From Mycobacterium sp. IS-1742 (GTDB lineage: Bacteria; Actinomycetota; Actinomycetes; Mycobacteriales; Mycobacteriaceae): a stretch of 64,000 bases of DNA. Below are positions 50,466-59,342 of this stretch, one piece after another. The position numbers and the translations under genes are program-made. Within the stretch, counting starts at the first letter, position 1; each line of letters begins with the position of its first letter. The notes beneath the pieces are model-generated. The model had not been told where the DNA came from and did not search any database. It saw only the letters and a program-made list of their open reading frames with translations. The stretch lies in assembly GCF_001500125.1 (NCBI RefSeq), contig NZ_LQIV01000042.1:1-64000 (forward strand), written 5' to 3'.

Positions 50466-51518
50466 GTGCGGCGCTGGATCCTGCACGTCGACCTCGACCA
50501 GTTCCTCGCCTCGGTCGAGTTGCGCAGGCACCCCGAACTGGAGGGGCTGCCCGTCATCGTCGGCGGCAGCGGTGACCCGACCGAACCGCGCAAGGTGGTC
50601 ACCTGCGCGTCGTACCGGGCGCGCGAGTTCGGCGTCCACGCCGGGATGCCGCTGCGCGCGGCGGCGCGGCGATGTCCCGACGCGACGTTCCTCCCGTCGG
50701 ACACCGCGGCCTACGACGAGGCGTCCGAACAGGTGATGGGGCTGTTGCGGGATCTGGGCCACCCGGTCGAGTTGTGGGGCTGGGACGAGGCCTACATCGG
50801 TGCCGACCTGGACGACACGGCCGATCCCGTTGCTGTCGCCGAGCGCATCCGCGAGGTGGTCGCAGGCACCGGCCTGTCGTGCTCGGTCGGCATCAGCGAC
50901 AACAAACAGCGTGCGAAGGTCGCCACCGGGTTCGGGAAACCGGCCGGGGTCTTCATGCTCACCGACGCCAACTGGATGTCCGTGATGGGCGACCGCCCGG
51001 TCGACGCGCTGTGGGGGGTCGGGCCGAAGACGGCAAAGAAGCTCGCCGCCATGGGCATCGCCACCGTGGCCGACCTCGCCGCCACCGACGCCGCGGCGCT
51101 CACTTCGGCGTTCGGACCGACGACCGGGTTGTGGATCCTGTTGCTGGCCAAGGGCGGCGGCGACGACGAGGTGAGTGCGCAGCCATGGGTGCCGCGCTCA
51201 CGCAGCCATGTGATCACGTTCCCACGAGATCTCACCGACCGCGCCGAGATGGACGCCGAGGTGACGCGCCTGGCCGAGCGGACGCTGACCGAGGTCGTCG
51301 AGGCGGGCCGCGTAGTCACCCGCGTGGCGGTGACCGTACGCACCAGCAGCTTCTACACCCGCACGAAGATCCGTAAGCTGCCCGTCGCGGGCACCGATTC
51401 CGACGTCGTCACCGCCACCGCGCTCGACGTGCTCGCCCAGTTCGACCTCGACCGGCCGATCCGACTGTTGGGCGTCCGCCTCGAACTGGCGATGCCGGTC
51501 GTCGGAGCCCACCCCTAG
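50466..51518 (+). CDS. dinB2: Y-family DNA polymerase DinB2
   Basis: Translesion polymerase of 350 aa, orthologue of Rv3056. The palm carboxylates are D9 (HVDLDQ) and D107-E108 (GWDEAY). The steric-gate position is Leu14 (DQFLAS) instead of the usual Phe/Tyr. For mycobacterial DinB2 this leucine is known to permit efficient ribonucleotide incorporation. A helix-hairpin-helix segment (VGPKTAKKLAAMGIATVADL) and little-finger domain follow. No beta-clamp binding peptide is evident at the C-terminus. GTG 50466 lies 3 bp behind the TetR gene. Confidence 0.93.
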   Translation: MRRWILHVDLDQFLASVELRRHPELEGLPVIVGGSGDPTEPRKVVTCASYRAREFGVHAGMPLRAAARRCPDATFLPSDTAAYDEASEQVMGLLRDLGHPVELWGWDEAYIGADLDDTADPVAVAERIREVVAGTGLSCSVGISDNKQRAKVATGFGKPAGVFMLTDANWMSVMGDRPVDALWGVGPKTAKKLAAMGIATVADLAATDAAALTSAFGPTTGLWILLLAKGGGDDEVSAQPWVPRSRSHVITFPRDLTDRAEMDAEVTRLAERTLTEVVEAGRVVTRVAVTVRTSSFYTRTKIRKLPVAGTDSDVVTATALDVLAQFDLDRPIRLLGVRLELAMPVVGAHP

Positions 51519-51528
51519 CGTGGAGCCC

Positions 51529-52701
51529 ATGCTCCAGACTGTGGCGATCCGCGGCTACCGCTCACTGCGCGACGTGGTGCTGCCGCTGCGCCGACTGACC
51601 GTGGTGACCGGAGCCAACGGGAGCGGCAAATCGTCGCTGTACCGCGCACTGGGCCTGCTGGCCGACTGCGGTCGCGGTGAGGTGATCGGATCGCTGGCGC
51701 GCGAGGGCGGGCTGGAGTCGGTGCTGTGGGCCGGCCCCGAACAGGTCGCGGGCGCCCGGCGCACCGGGACCACGGAAGGCACCGTGCGGACCCGCCCCGT
51801 TTCGCTCGAACTCGGTTATGCCGCAGACGATGTCGGCTACCTCGTCGACCTCGGGCTGCCCCAGCACGCCGGCCCGGGATCCCTGTTCGCGCGCGACCCG
51901 GAGATCAAACGCGAAGCGGTGTTCGCCGGTCCGGTACTGCGCAACGCGTCCACACTGGTGCGGCGCGGCGGACAGTATGCCGAGGCCGGCGCCGAATCGG
52001 GACGCGGCTTCGACGAACTGACGCGGTCGCTGCCGTCGTACCGCAGCGTGCTGGCCGAATACACCGGTGCCCTCCCCGAACTGACGGCCGTGTACGACCG
52101 GTTGCGCAACTGGCGGTTCTACGACGGGTTCCGGGTGGACGCGGCGGCGCCCGCGCGCCGTCCACAGGTGGGCACCCGGACACCGGTGTTGTCGGCGGAC
52201 GGCAGCGATCTGGCGGCCGCCGTGCAGACCATCATCGAGACGGGTTTCGACGACCTCGCCCGCGCGGTCGCCGACGCGTTCGACGGTGCGACAGTCGACA
52301 TCGCCGTCCACGACGGGCTCTTCGACCTGCGGTTGCGCCAGCGCGGCATGCTGCGTCCCCTCCGATGCGCCGAATTGTCCGACGGCACACTGCGTTTCCT
52401 GCTGTGGGCGGCGGCGCTGCTCAGCCCGGACCCGCCGACGCTGATGGTGCTCAACGAACCGGAGACCTCGCTGCACCCGGACCTCGTCGGCCCGTTGGCC
52501 GCGCTGGTGACCGCGGCCGCCGCGCGGACACAGGTCGTCGTCGTCACACACTCCCCCGCGATGATCGACCTGCTGGGCGCCGTACCCCTGGACCAGGACG
52601 GCGACGCCGTCCGGCTCGAACTGTACAAGGAATTCGGCGAGACCCGGGTCGACGGCCAGGGACTGTTGAGCACCCCGCCGTGGGACTGGGGTAAGCGCTG
52701 A
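51529..52701 (+). CDS. AAA-family ATPase (RecF/OLD-like, AAA_21)
   Basis: ATPase of 390 aa with ABC/SMC-type head features in one chain: Walker A GANGSGKSSL at about residue 29, signature-like LSDGTLRFL, Walker B TLMVLNEPETSLHPD, and H-loop VTHSPA. No TOPRIM nuclease domain follows, unlike OLD-family nucleases. Such predicted ATPases occur in DNA-repair and defence contexts. ATG 51529 is preferred over GTG 51520. It starts 10 bp after dinB2, suggesting a TetR-dinB2-ATPase operon; I do not recall this gene at the M. tuberculosis locus. Confidence 0.75.
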   Translation: MLQTVAIRGYRSLRDVVLPLRRLTVVTGANGSGKSSLYRALGLLADCGRGEVIGSLAREGGLESVLWAGPEQVAGARRTGTTEGTVRTRPVSLELGYAADDVGYLVDLGLPQHAGPGSLFARDPEIKREAVFAGPVLRNASTLVRRGGQYAEAGAESGRGFDELTRSLPSYRSVLAEYTGALPELTAVYDRLRNWRFYDGFRVDAAAPARRPQVGTRTPVLSADGSDLAAAVQTIIETGFDDLARAVADAFDGATVDIAVHDGLFDLRLRQRGMLRPLRCAELSDGTLRFLLWAAALLSPDPPTLMVLNEPETSLHPDLVGPLAALVTAAAARTQVVVVTHSPAMIDLLGAVPLDQDGDAVRLELYKEFGETRVDGQGLLSTPPWDWGKR

Positions 52702-52704
52702 AAC

Positions 52705-53559
52705 CTACCGGCTGGGTCGCAGGGCGCGGGAGAACAACACGTTGACCTGCCGCATGGCCACGCTGTAGGGCCACCACATCGTGCGCTTGAACAGGTACAG
52801 CGCCCGAATGTCGGGTGACGTGTAGATCAGGTACCGGTTGCGGCGCACCCCGGTCAGGATGCGCTCGGCGACCTTCTCGGGGGACACGGCGTGGCCGGCG
52901 AACCGGTCCGTCCACTTCTTCACGTTCGGATCCTCGCGGTCCACGCCGGCGATCTGAACCGTCTGCACCAGTGGGGTTTTCACCGCGCCGGGCACCACCA
53001 CCGACACCCCGATCCGATGGCGCGCGAGGTCGAAGCGCAGCACTTCGGACAGTCCGCGCAGGCCGTACTTGCTCGCACTGTAGGCGGCGTGCCAGGGCAG
53101 CGCGACGAGGCCGGCCGCCGAGGAGACGTTGACCAGGTGACCGCCCCTGCGCGCCTCGATCATCGGCGGGACGAAGGTCTCGATGACGTGGATCGGCCCC
53201 ATCAGGTTGACGTCGATCATCGACTTCCAGTGCTGATGGGTGAGACGGTCGACGGTGCCCCATGCCGAGATGCCGGCGATGTTCATCACGACGTCCATCG
53301 CGGGGTGGCTGCGGTGGATGTCGGCGGCGAACCGCACGACGGCGTCGTGGTCGGAGATGTCGAGCGCCCGGTGCATCGCGACCTCGCCTCCGAGCGCCCG
53401 CGCATCGGCCACGGTGGTTTCCAGCCCGTCGGCGTCACGGTCGGTGAGGAAGAGTTCGGCGCCGTCGCGGGCCAACCGCAGGGCGGTCGCGCGACCGATG
53501 CCGCTGGCCGCACCGGTGACGAGACAACGCTTACCGGTGAATCCGCTGCCCTGCGTCAT
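52705..53559 (-). CDS. Short-chain dehydrogenase/reductase (Rv3057c-like)
   Basis: NAD(P)-dependent SDR of 284 aa: cofactor motif TGAASGIGRATAL, NIAG motif (MNIAGISAWG), catalytic Ser in NVSSAAG and Y-S-A-S-K. The C-terminal extension with a hydrophobic, basic region (LYLFKRTMWWPY) is typical of the membrane-associated retinol/hydroxysteroid-dehydrogenase-like group. Convergent with the ATPase gene (3 bp gap) and 31 bp downstream of the TetR gene, so probably in one transcript with it. Confidence 0.88.
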   Translation of the reverse strand: MTQGSGFTGKRCLVTGAASGIGRATALRLARDGAELFLTDRDADGLETTVADARALGGEVAMHRALDISDHDAVVRFAADIHRSHPAMDVVMNIAGISAWGTVDRLTHQHWKSMIDVNLMGPIHVIETFVPPMIEARRGGHLVNVSSAAGLVALPWHAAYSASKYGLRGLSEVLRFDLARHRIGVSVVVPGAVKTPLVQTVQIAGVDREDPNVKKWTDRFAGHAVSPEKVAERILTGVRRNRYLIYTSPDIRALYLFKRTMWWPYSVAMRQVNVLFSRALRPSR

Positions 53560-53590
53560 GGCGGTGACCCTACCCGCCGGGCCCGGCCGC

Positions 53591-54226
53591 TCAGCCGTCG
53601 CGCAGGTCGGATCCGCCCCACAAGCCGTACAGCCACAGGCGTTCGACGACCTCCACCGCACGCGCCGGGTCCGCGTCGCGACCGATGAAGCCGCTGTCGT
53701 GGGAGAGGGTCAGCGCCGTCGTCGCGATCAACGTCCGGACCAGCGCGGGCAGGTCCTCGGAGATCGGCCGGGCGCCGTCGTCCTGGCGCACCAGCCCGAC
53801 GACCTTGTCGATGACGGTGTCCTCGAAGTCGTTCATGATCTCGCGGATCTGCGCGTCGGTGTTCCGCGCCAGCGTGGTGGCCCTCATGATCGGGTTGTTG
53901 CTGGCGAACACCGCGGCCGCGTAACCGACCATCCGGCGCGCGAACGTGGCAGGCGACTCTTCGGCCTCGCGGGGTGCGAAGTCGTGGGTGAGCTTGTCGA
54001 GTTCGGCCATCGCCTCGGCGACGATCACCGCGAGAACGGCGTATTTCGAGTCGAAGTAGAAATAGAACCCCGACCGCGCCACACCGGCCCGTTCGCTGAT
54101 GGTGCTGACGGACAGCTCGGCGAACGGCTGCTCCTCGAGCAGCGCCCGGACCGCGGCCACGATCGCGTCGCGTTGCCGGTCGCCGCGGCTGCGGCGGATC
54201 TCGGGCGTGGCGGATTCGGCGGTCAT
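53591..54226 (-). CDS. TetR-family regulator (Rv3058c-like)
   Basis: Regulator of 211 aa with the HTH at about 35-80 (LSVSTISERAGVARSGFYFY). ATG 54226 is chosen; the extension to 54262 would cross the promoter region. Divergent from cyp136, with a perfect 6+4+6 palindrome overlapping the predicted cyp136 -35. It likely represses cyp136 and its own SDR operon. Confidence 0.85.
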   Translation of the reverse strand: MTAESATPEIRRSRGDRQRDAIVAAVRALLEEQPFAELSVSTISERAGVARSGFYFYFDSKYAVLAVIVAEAMAELDKLTHDFAPREAEESPATFARRMVGYAAAVFASNNPIMRATTLARNTDAQIREIMNDFEDTVIDKVVGLVRQDDGARPISEDLPALVRTLIATTALTLSHDSGFIGRDADPARAVEVVERLWLYGLWGGSDLRDG

Positions 54227-54264
54227 GGCATTCAACCTTGGCACCGCGGCCCGCCAGAACAAAA

Positions 54265-54295
54265 CTTGACATGCGTCAAGACGGCCCGTCAGGAT
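54265..54295 (+). promoter_or_regulatory. TetR operator overlapping the cyp136 promoter
   Basis: CTTGAC-ATGC-GTCAAG (54265-54280) is a perfect palindrome whose left arm contains TTGACA (54266-54271), a consensus -35. CAGGAT (54290-54295) follows with an 18-bp spacer as a plausible -10. Confidence 0.55.
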
Positions 54296-54345
54296 GTGGA
54301 GGCGGTGACGTCCACCACAGCGTTGTGATGACCAGGAGCGTTCAG

Positions 54346-55839
54346 ATGGCGACCATCAGCACCCCGGAGTACCTGCTCGACCAGGCCAGGCGCCGGTTCA
54401 CCCCGACGCTGAACACCATCCCCGGCATGGGCATCGTCGAGAAGCGCCTGCGCGACAAACTGCAGAACCAGGAGTGGAAGCAGTTCGTGCTGGCCGAACC
54501 GCCTGCAGGCAGCGGACTCAAGCCGGTGATGGGCGATTCCGGGCTGCCGGTGCTCGGCCACATGATCGAGACCTTCCGCGGCGGCCCCGACTACCTGCTG
54601 CAGGTGTACAAGACCTACGGCCCGCTGCACTACGCCTACTCCCCCGCGCTGCCGGCGGTGGTCGCGCTCGGCCCCGACGCCACCCAGGCGGTGTTCTCCA
54701 ACAAGAACAAGGACTACTCACAGAAGGGCTGGCATCCGGTCATCGGGCCGTTCTTCAATCGCGGCCTGATGCTGCTCGATTTCGACGAGCACATGTACCA
54801 CCGCCGCATCATGCAGGAGGCGTTCACCCGCACCCGGCTGACCGGGTACGTCGAGCACATCGACCGGGTCGCCTCGCAGGTCATTGCGAACGACTGGGTC
54901 GAGAACGATCCGCGCTTCCTGTTCTATCCGGCGGTCAAGGAACTGACCCTCGACATCGCGTCGGTGGTGTTCATGGGCCACGAACCGGGCACCGACAAGG
55001 AACTGGTCACCAAGGTCAACGACGCGTTCACGATGACGACCCGCGCCGGCGGGGCGATCATCCGCACGGGACTGCCGCCGTTCAAGTGGTGGCGGGGTCT
55101 GCAGGCCCGCAAGGTGCTCGACACCTACTTCGAGCAGCGGGTCAAGGAGAAGCGCGGCTCCGACGGCACCGACATGCTGACGGTCCTGTGCCACACCGCC
55201 GACGAGGACGGCAACACGTTCTCCGATCAGGACATCGTCAACCACATGATCTTCCTGATGATGGCGGCGCACGACACCTCGACCTCGACGCTCACGACGA
55301 TGGCCTACCACCTGTCGCGCAACCCGGAGTGGCAGGAACGCTGCCGCGAGGAGTCCGACCGCCTCGGTGACGGTCCCCTCGACATCGAGGCCCTGGAGAA
55401 GCTCGAGACCCTCGACCTGGTGATCAACGAGTCGCTGCGGCTGGTGACGCCGCTGCCGTTCAACGTGCGCCAGGCCGTCCGCGACACCGAACTGCTGGGC
55501 CACTTCATTCCGGCCGGCACCGATGTGGTGCTCTGGCCCTCGGTGAACCATCACCTTCCCGAACTGTGGACCGACCCCGAGAAGTTCGATCCGGCCCGCT
55601 TCGCCGAGCCACGCAACGAGCACAAACAGCACCGGTACGCGTTCGCGCCGTTCGGCGGCGGGGCGCACAAGTGCATCGGCATGGTGTTCGGTCAGCTGGA
55701 GATCAAGACGGTGATGCACCGGTTGCTGCGCCGCTACCGGCTGGAGCCGCCGCGCCCCGGCTACGTCTCGAAGCTGGACTACGCGGGCATGCCGGTGCCG
55801 ATGGACGGTATGCCGATCGTGCTGCGCCCCCTGCGCTGA
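54346..55839 (+). CDS. cyp136: Cytochrome P450 CYP136
   Basis: P450 monooxygenase of 497 aa, longer than most bacterial P450s, as expected for CYP136. Visible features are the I-helix AAHDTSTST, the ExxR pair in NESLRLV, the PERF-like FDPARF and the heme-thiolate loop FAPFGGGAHKCIG. Its physiological substrate is not established to my knowledge; sequence features recall sterol or large lipid hydroxylases. ATG 54346 has AGGAG 8 bp upstream. It is probably repressed by the divergent TetR. Confidence 0.92.
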   Translation: MATISTPEYLLDQARRRFTPTLNTIPGMGIVEKRLRDKLQNQEWKQFVLAEPPAGSGLKPVMGDSGLPVLGHMIETFRGGPDYLLQVYKTYGPLHYAYSPALPAVVALGPDATQAVFSNKNKDYSQKGWHPVIGPFFNRGLMLLDFDEHMYHRRIMQEAFTRTRLTGYVEHIDRVASQVIANDWVENDPRFLFYPAVKELTLDIASVVFMGHEPGTDKELVTKVNDAFTMTTRAGGAIIRTGLPPFKWWRGLQARKVLDTYFEQRVKEKRGSDGTDMLTVLCHTADEDGNTFSDQDIVNHMIFLMMAAHDTSTSTLTTMAYHLSRNPEWQERCREESDRLGDGPLDIEALEKLETLDLVINESLRLVTPLPFNVRQAVRDTELLGHFIPAGTDVVLWPSVNHHLPELWTDPEKFDPARFAEPRNEHKQHRYAFAPFGGGAHKCIGMVFGQLEIKTVMHRLLRRYRLEPPRPGYVSKLDYAGMPVPMDGMPIVLRPLR

Positions 55840-55860
55840 CGGGTCCCCGAGCGGGGGTCA
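55837..55860. terminator. Small convergent hairpin after cyp136
   Basis: TCCCC-GAGC-GGGGG with flanking TGA/TCA pairing occupies the 18-bp gap and includes both stop codons. Weak bidirectional terminator candidate. Confidence 0.3.
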
Positions 55861-56346
55861 GGCGGCGAGCAGCCGGTTGGCACAGGCGATGACAGCGCGC
55901 AACGCGGACTGAGTGGCGTCCTGCGACCATCCCAGCGCCCATTCGGTGCGCGTACCGTCGGAGCCGCGGATGAAGGTCGCGGTGTGTGACCCGGCGGGGA
56001 CCTGGTGGAAGTCCACGGTCTCGACGGCGATGCCCTCGTCGTGCAGCATCGCGGTCAGCGCCGCGATCGGACCGCACGCCGCGGCCGTCGCGGTGCTGAT
56101 CCGGTCGCCGAGCGCCAGCGTCGCCTGGTAGTTGCGGGCCTGCGGGCCCAGCCGGCCCGCCGGGCGTTCGGTGTCGGTACAGGTCCACTGACCGAGCCGC
56201 AGCGGACCGGTCGTCGGGGCGTATTCGTCGAGGAACGCTTCCCAGGTCATCTCGTCGGCCTCCTCACGCAGTCCACGTGGCAGCGGAGCAGCAACGACGG
56301 ACGCGAATGTGGGCGTCAGGGCGGGTGATGGCGATGTGCTGGTCAT
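55858..56346 (-). CDS. Stand-alone LeuA-type (2-isopropylmalate synthase) regulatory-domain protein
   Basis: Protein of 162 aa that corresponds to the C-terminal dimerisation/allosteric domain of LeuA without the catalytic TIM barrel. Segments WEAFLDEYAPTTGPLRLGQW, NYQATLALGDRISTATAAAC and GPIAALTAMLHDEG match the leucine-binding regulatory fold. It cannot synthesise isopropylmalate; it may bind leucine or pair with full-length LeuA. ATG 56346 has GAGAAG upstream. The leader carries a branched-chain-codon peptide and a long hairpin, suggesting control by amino-acid supply. Confidence 0.75.
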   Translation of the reverse strand: MTSTSPSPALTPTFASVVAAPLPRGLREEADEMTWEAFLDEYAPTTGPLRLGQWTCTDTERPAGRLGPQARNYQATLALGDRISTATAAACGPIAALTAMLHDEGIAVETVDFHQVPAGSHTATFIRGSDGTRTEWALGWSQDATQSALRAVIACANRLLAA

Positions 56347-56381
56347 GTGCCGGTCTTCTCGTGATGGAGGTGACCGACGGT

Positions 56382-56439
56382 GTAGCAACGACCCACAGCG
56401 AGGGGTCGGTCCGGATCAGACCCCGCTGCGGGTTGCTAC
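56382..56439 (-). promoter_or_regulatory. Leader hairpin upstream of the LeuA-domain gene
   Basis: GTAGCAAC (56382-56389) pairs with GTTGCTAC (56432-56439), and pairing continues inward through the GGGT/ACCC and GGGGTC/GACCCC segments to give an imperfect stem of more than 20 bp. The leader-peptide codons lie in the 5' arm, so ribosome stalling would alter folding. No U-tract follows on the transcribed strand, so any termination would have to be Rho-dependent, or the element acts on translation. Confidence 0.6.
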
Positions 56440-56457
56440 TACGAGTCGCCTTGGCAC
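56416..56457 (-). CDS. Leader peptide MPRRLVVATRSGV
   Basis: A 13-codon ORF from GTG 56457 to TGA 56416, rich in Leu and Val codons (CTC GTA GTA ... GTC) and overlapping the 5' arm of the hairpin. A promoter immediately upstream would place the transcript start almost at the GTG, implying leaderless translation, common in mycobacteria. Consistent with an attenuation peptide sensing branched-chain amino-acid supply. Confidence 0.5.
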   Translation of the reverse strand: MPRRLVVATRSGV

Positions 56458-56464
56458 GTGGGCG

Positions 56465-56494
56465 ATGCTAGACCTCCGCGCGGTCGCGGTGCAA
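56465..56494 (-). promoter_or_regulatory. SigA-type promoter for the leader/LeuA-domain transcript
   Basis: On the minus strand TTGCAC (56494-56489), an 18-bp spacer and TAGCAT (56470-56465) give a good promoter whose expected start falls at about 56458, next to the leader-peptide GTG. Confidence 0.55.
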
Positions 56495-56556
56495 ACACTT
56501 TCTCGCCGCACTTCCGCCGCGAGAGGCCGACGGCGCCCGGCACTAAGGTCTGCGCA

Positions 56557-57306
56557 ATGGGTTGGCCCGAATTCGCTCTGTTGCTGGCCGCAGGCATCCT
56601 GGGCGGCCTCACCGGCAGCATCGCCGGGTTGGCGTCGGTGGCCACCTATCCCGCCCTGTTGCTCGCCGGTCTGCCACCGGTGGCGGCCAACGTGACGAAC
56701 ACGGTGTCGCTGGTGTTCAACGGCATCGGTTCGGTACTGGGTTCACAGCCAGAGTTGCGGGGGCAGAGCGGGTGGCTCATGCGCATCGTGCCCGCCGCGG
56801 CCCTCGGCGGTGTGGCGGGCGCGGCGCTGCTCCTGTCCACCCCGGCCGAGGGATTCGAGAAGGTGGTGCCGATCCTGCTGGGCGGTTCGGCGATCGTGAT
56901 CCTGCTCCCCCGCCGCTCCACTCCGGCACATCCCGAGCGCCGCCCGCACGCCGGGCTCGGCGAGTCCGCCGCGATCTTCGCCATCTGCGTCTATGGCGGC
57001 TACTTCGGTGCGGCGGCCGGAGTGCTGCTGCTGGCGCTGCTGCTCACTACGGGCAGCGATACGCTCGCCCACGCGAACGCGGGGAAGAACGTCGTGCTCG
57101 GAGTCGCCAACACGACCGCGGCGGTGGTCTTCGCGGTGTTCGCGCCGGTGCACTGGGTGGCGGTCCTCCCGCTGGGCGCGGGCTGTCTGCTGGGCTCTCG
57201 GCTGGGCCCGGTCGTGGTGCGCCACGCTCCGGCCGGCCCCATGCGGCTCCTGATCGGACTGGCGGGCGTCGCGCTGGCGGTCAAGCTCGGCGTCGACGCC
57301 TACTGA
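56557..57306 (+). CDS. TauE/SafE-family membrane permease
   Basis: Integral membrane protein of 249 aa with about seven hydrophobic segments. The N-terminal glycine-rich helix (GILGGLTGSIAGLASVATYP) and the repeat VYGGYFGAAAGVLLLALLL are typical of TauE/SafE exporters, which move sulfite, sulfoacetate or other organic anions. AAGG lies 9 bp before ATG 56557. The substrate is not evident; the membrane molybdopterin oxidoreductase of sulfite-oxidase type at 60930 is not adjacent. Confidence 0.82.
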   Translation: MGWPEFALLLAAGILGGLTGSIAGLASVATYPALLLAGLPPVAANVTNTVSLVFNGIGSVLGSQPELRGQSGWLMRIVPAAALGGVAGAALLLSTPAEGFEKVVPILLGGSAIVILLPRRSTPAHPERRPHAGLGESAAIFAICVYGGYFGAAAGVLLLALLLTTGSDTLAHANAGKNVVLGVANTTAAVVFAVFAPVHWVAVLPLGAGCLLGSRLGPVVVRHAPAGPMRLLIGLAGVALAVKLGVDAY

Positions 57307-57311
57307 CCGGC

Positions 57312-58376
<1,065 letters not shown>

Positions 58377-58388
58377 GCCGACATCGTC

Positions 58389-59216
58389 TCAGGCCTTCCG
58401 CGCGGTCAGCAGCAGATACTCCCACTCCATGCGCGACGAGCCGCCCATCAGCTCGTCGCCCAGCCGCGCGATGTCGGCGTCCAGCTGCGCGGCCCGGTCC
58501 GCGTCGTCGCCGATGTTGCGGTACGCCGCGATGGTGGGGCCGTAGACGGCCTTGAAGTAGTCCCGGAACTCGGCGCCGTCGGCGAAGTGGGTGACCGGCA
58601 GGGTTCGGCGCTGCGCGACGACGTCGGTGACCCGGTCCCCGAAGAGCTCCCGCACGTGCTCCTCGCGACCCCACAGCGGCGGCGGCGACGCACCCGGCGG
58701 CGGGGTCGGCATGTAGGGCTTCATGGTGGCGAACAACCGACCGATGTGGCCCTCGGGCGTCCAGTTGATCAGCCCGATCGTCCCGCCCGGCCTGCACACC
58801 CGCAGCAACTCGTCGGCGGCGCGTTGGTGGTAGGGCGCGAACATCACCCCGATGCAGGACATGACGACGTCGAAGTCGTTGTCCCCGAACGGAAGAGCAT
58901 GTGCGTCGGCCTCCTGCCACTCGAGTTCGAGGCCGGCCTGCTCGCCGACCGCGCGGCCGGCCTCGAGCAGTTCGGGGGTCAGGTCGCTGGCCGTCACCGA
59001 GGCGCCCTTCTCGGCGGCCGGGATGGCGGCGTTGCCGGTGCCCGCCGCGACGTCGAGGACCCGGTCGCCCGAGCCGATCCCGGCAGCCTCGACGAGGATC
59101 GGCCCCAGCGGGGCGACGAGTTCGGCCGCCAGCTTCGGATAGTCGCCGGACGCCCACATGGACCGGTGTTTTGCGGCCAGCTGCCGGTCGTCGACCGTGG
59201 CGGTGTCACTGCTCAT
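58389..59216 (-). CDS. SAM-dependent methyltransferase (UbiE-like)
   Basis: Class I methyltransferase of 275 aa. Motif I is VLDVAAGTGNAAIPAAEKGA, motif II VTASDLTPELLEAG and motif III LLRVCRPGGTIGLINWTPEG. It resembles UbiE/MenG-like and phenol/phosphatidyl methyltransferases; substrate unknown. ATG 59216 has a strong AAGGAGG 10 bp upstream. Divergent from the HxlR regulator, and probably co-transcribed with the kinase-fold gene. Confidence 0.8.
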   Translation of the reverse strand: MSSDTATVDDRQLAAKHRSMWASGDYPKLAAELVAPLGPILVEAAGIGSGDRVLDVAAGTGNAAIPAAEKGASVTASDLTPELLEAGRAVGEQAGLELEWQEADAHALPFGDNDFDVVMSCIGVMFAPYHQRAADELLRVCRPGGTIGLINWTPEGHIGRLFATMKPYMPTPPPGASPPPLWGREEHVRELFGDRVTDVVAQRRTLPVTHFADGAEFRDYFKAVYGPTIAAYRNIGDDADRAAQLDADIARLGDELMGGSSRMEWEYLLLTARKA

Positions 59217-59342
59217 GGCTGCGTCCTCCTTGTTCGGGTGCACACATCGTCACCCCGCGTTCGCCCCGATTCCAGTTCTGGATCTGTACTGGCGGCGGGT
59301 TGTGCGCGACGATGTCTGTGCGGTCGTCGAGGAGGTGGGCCC

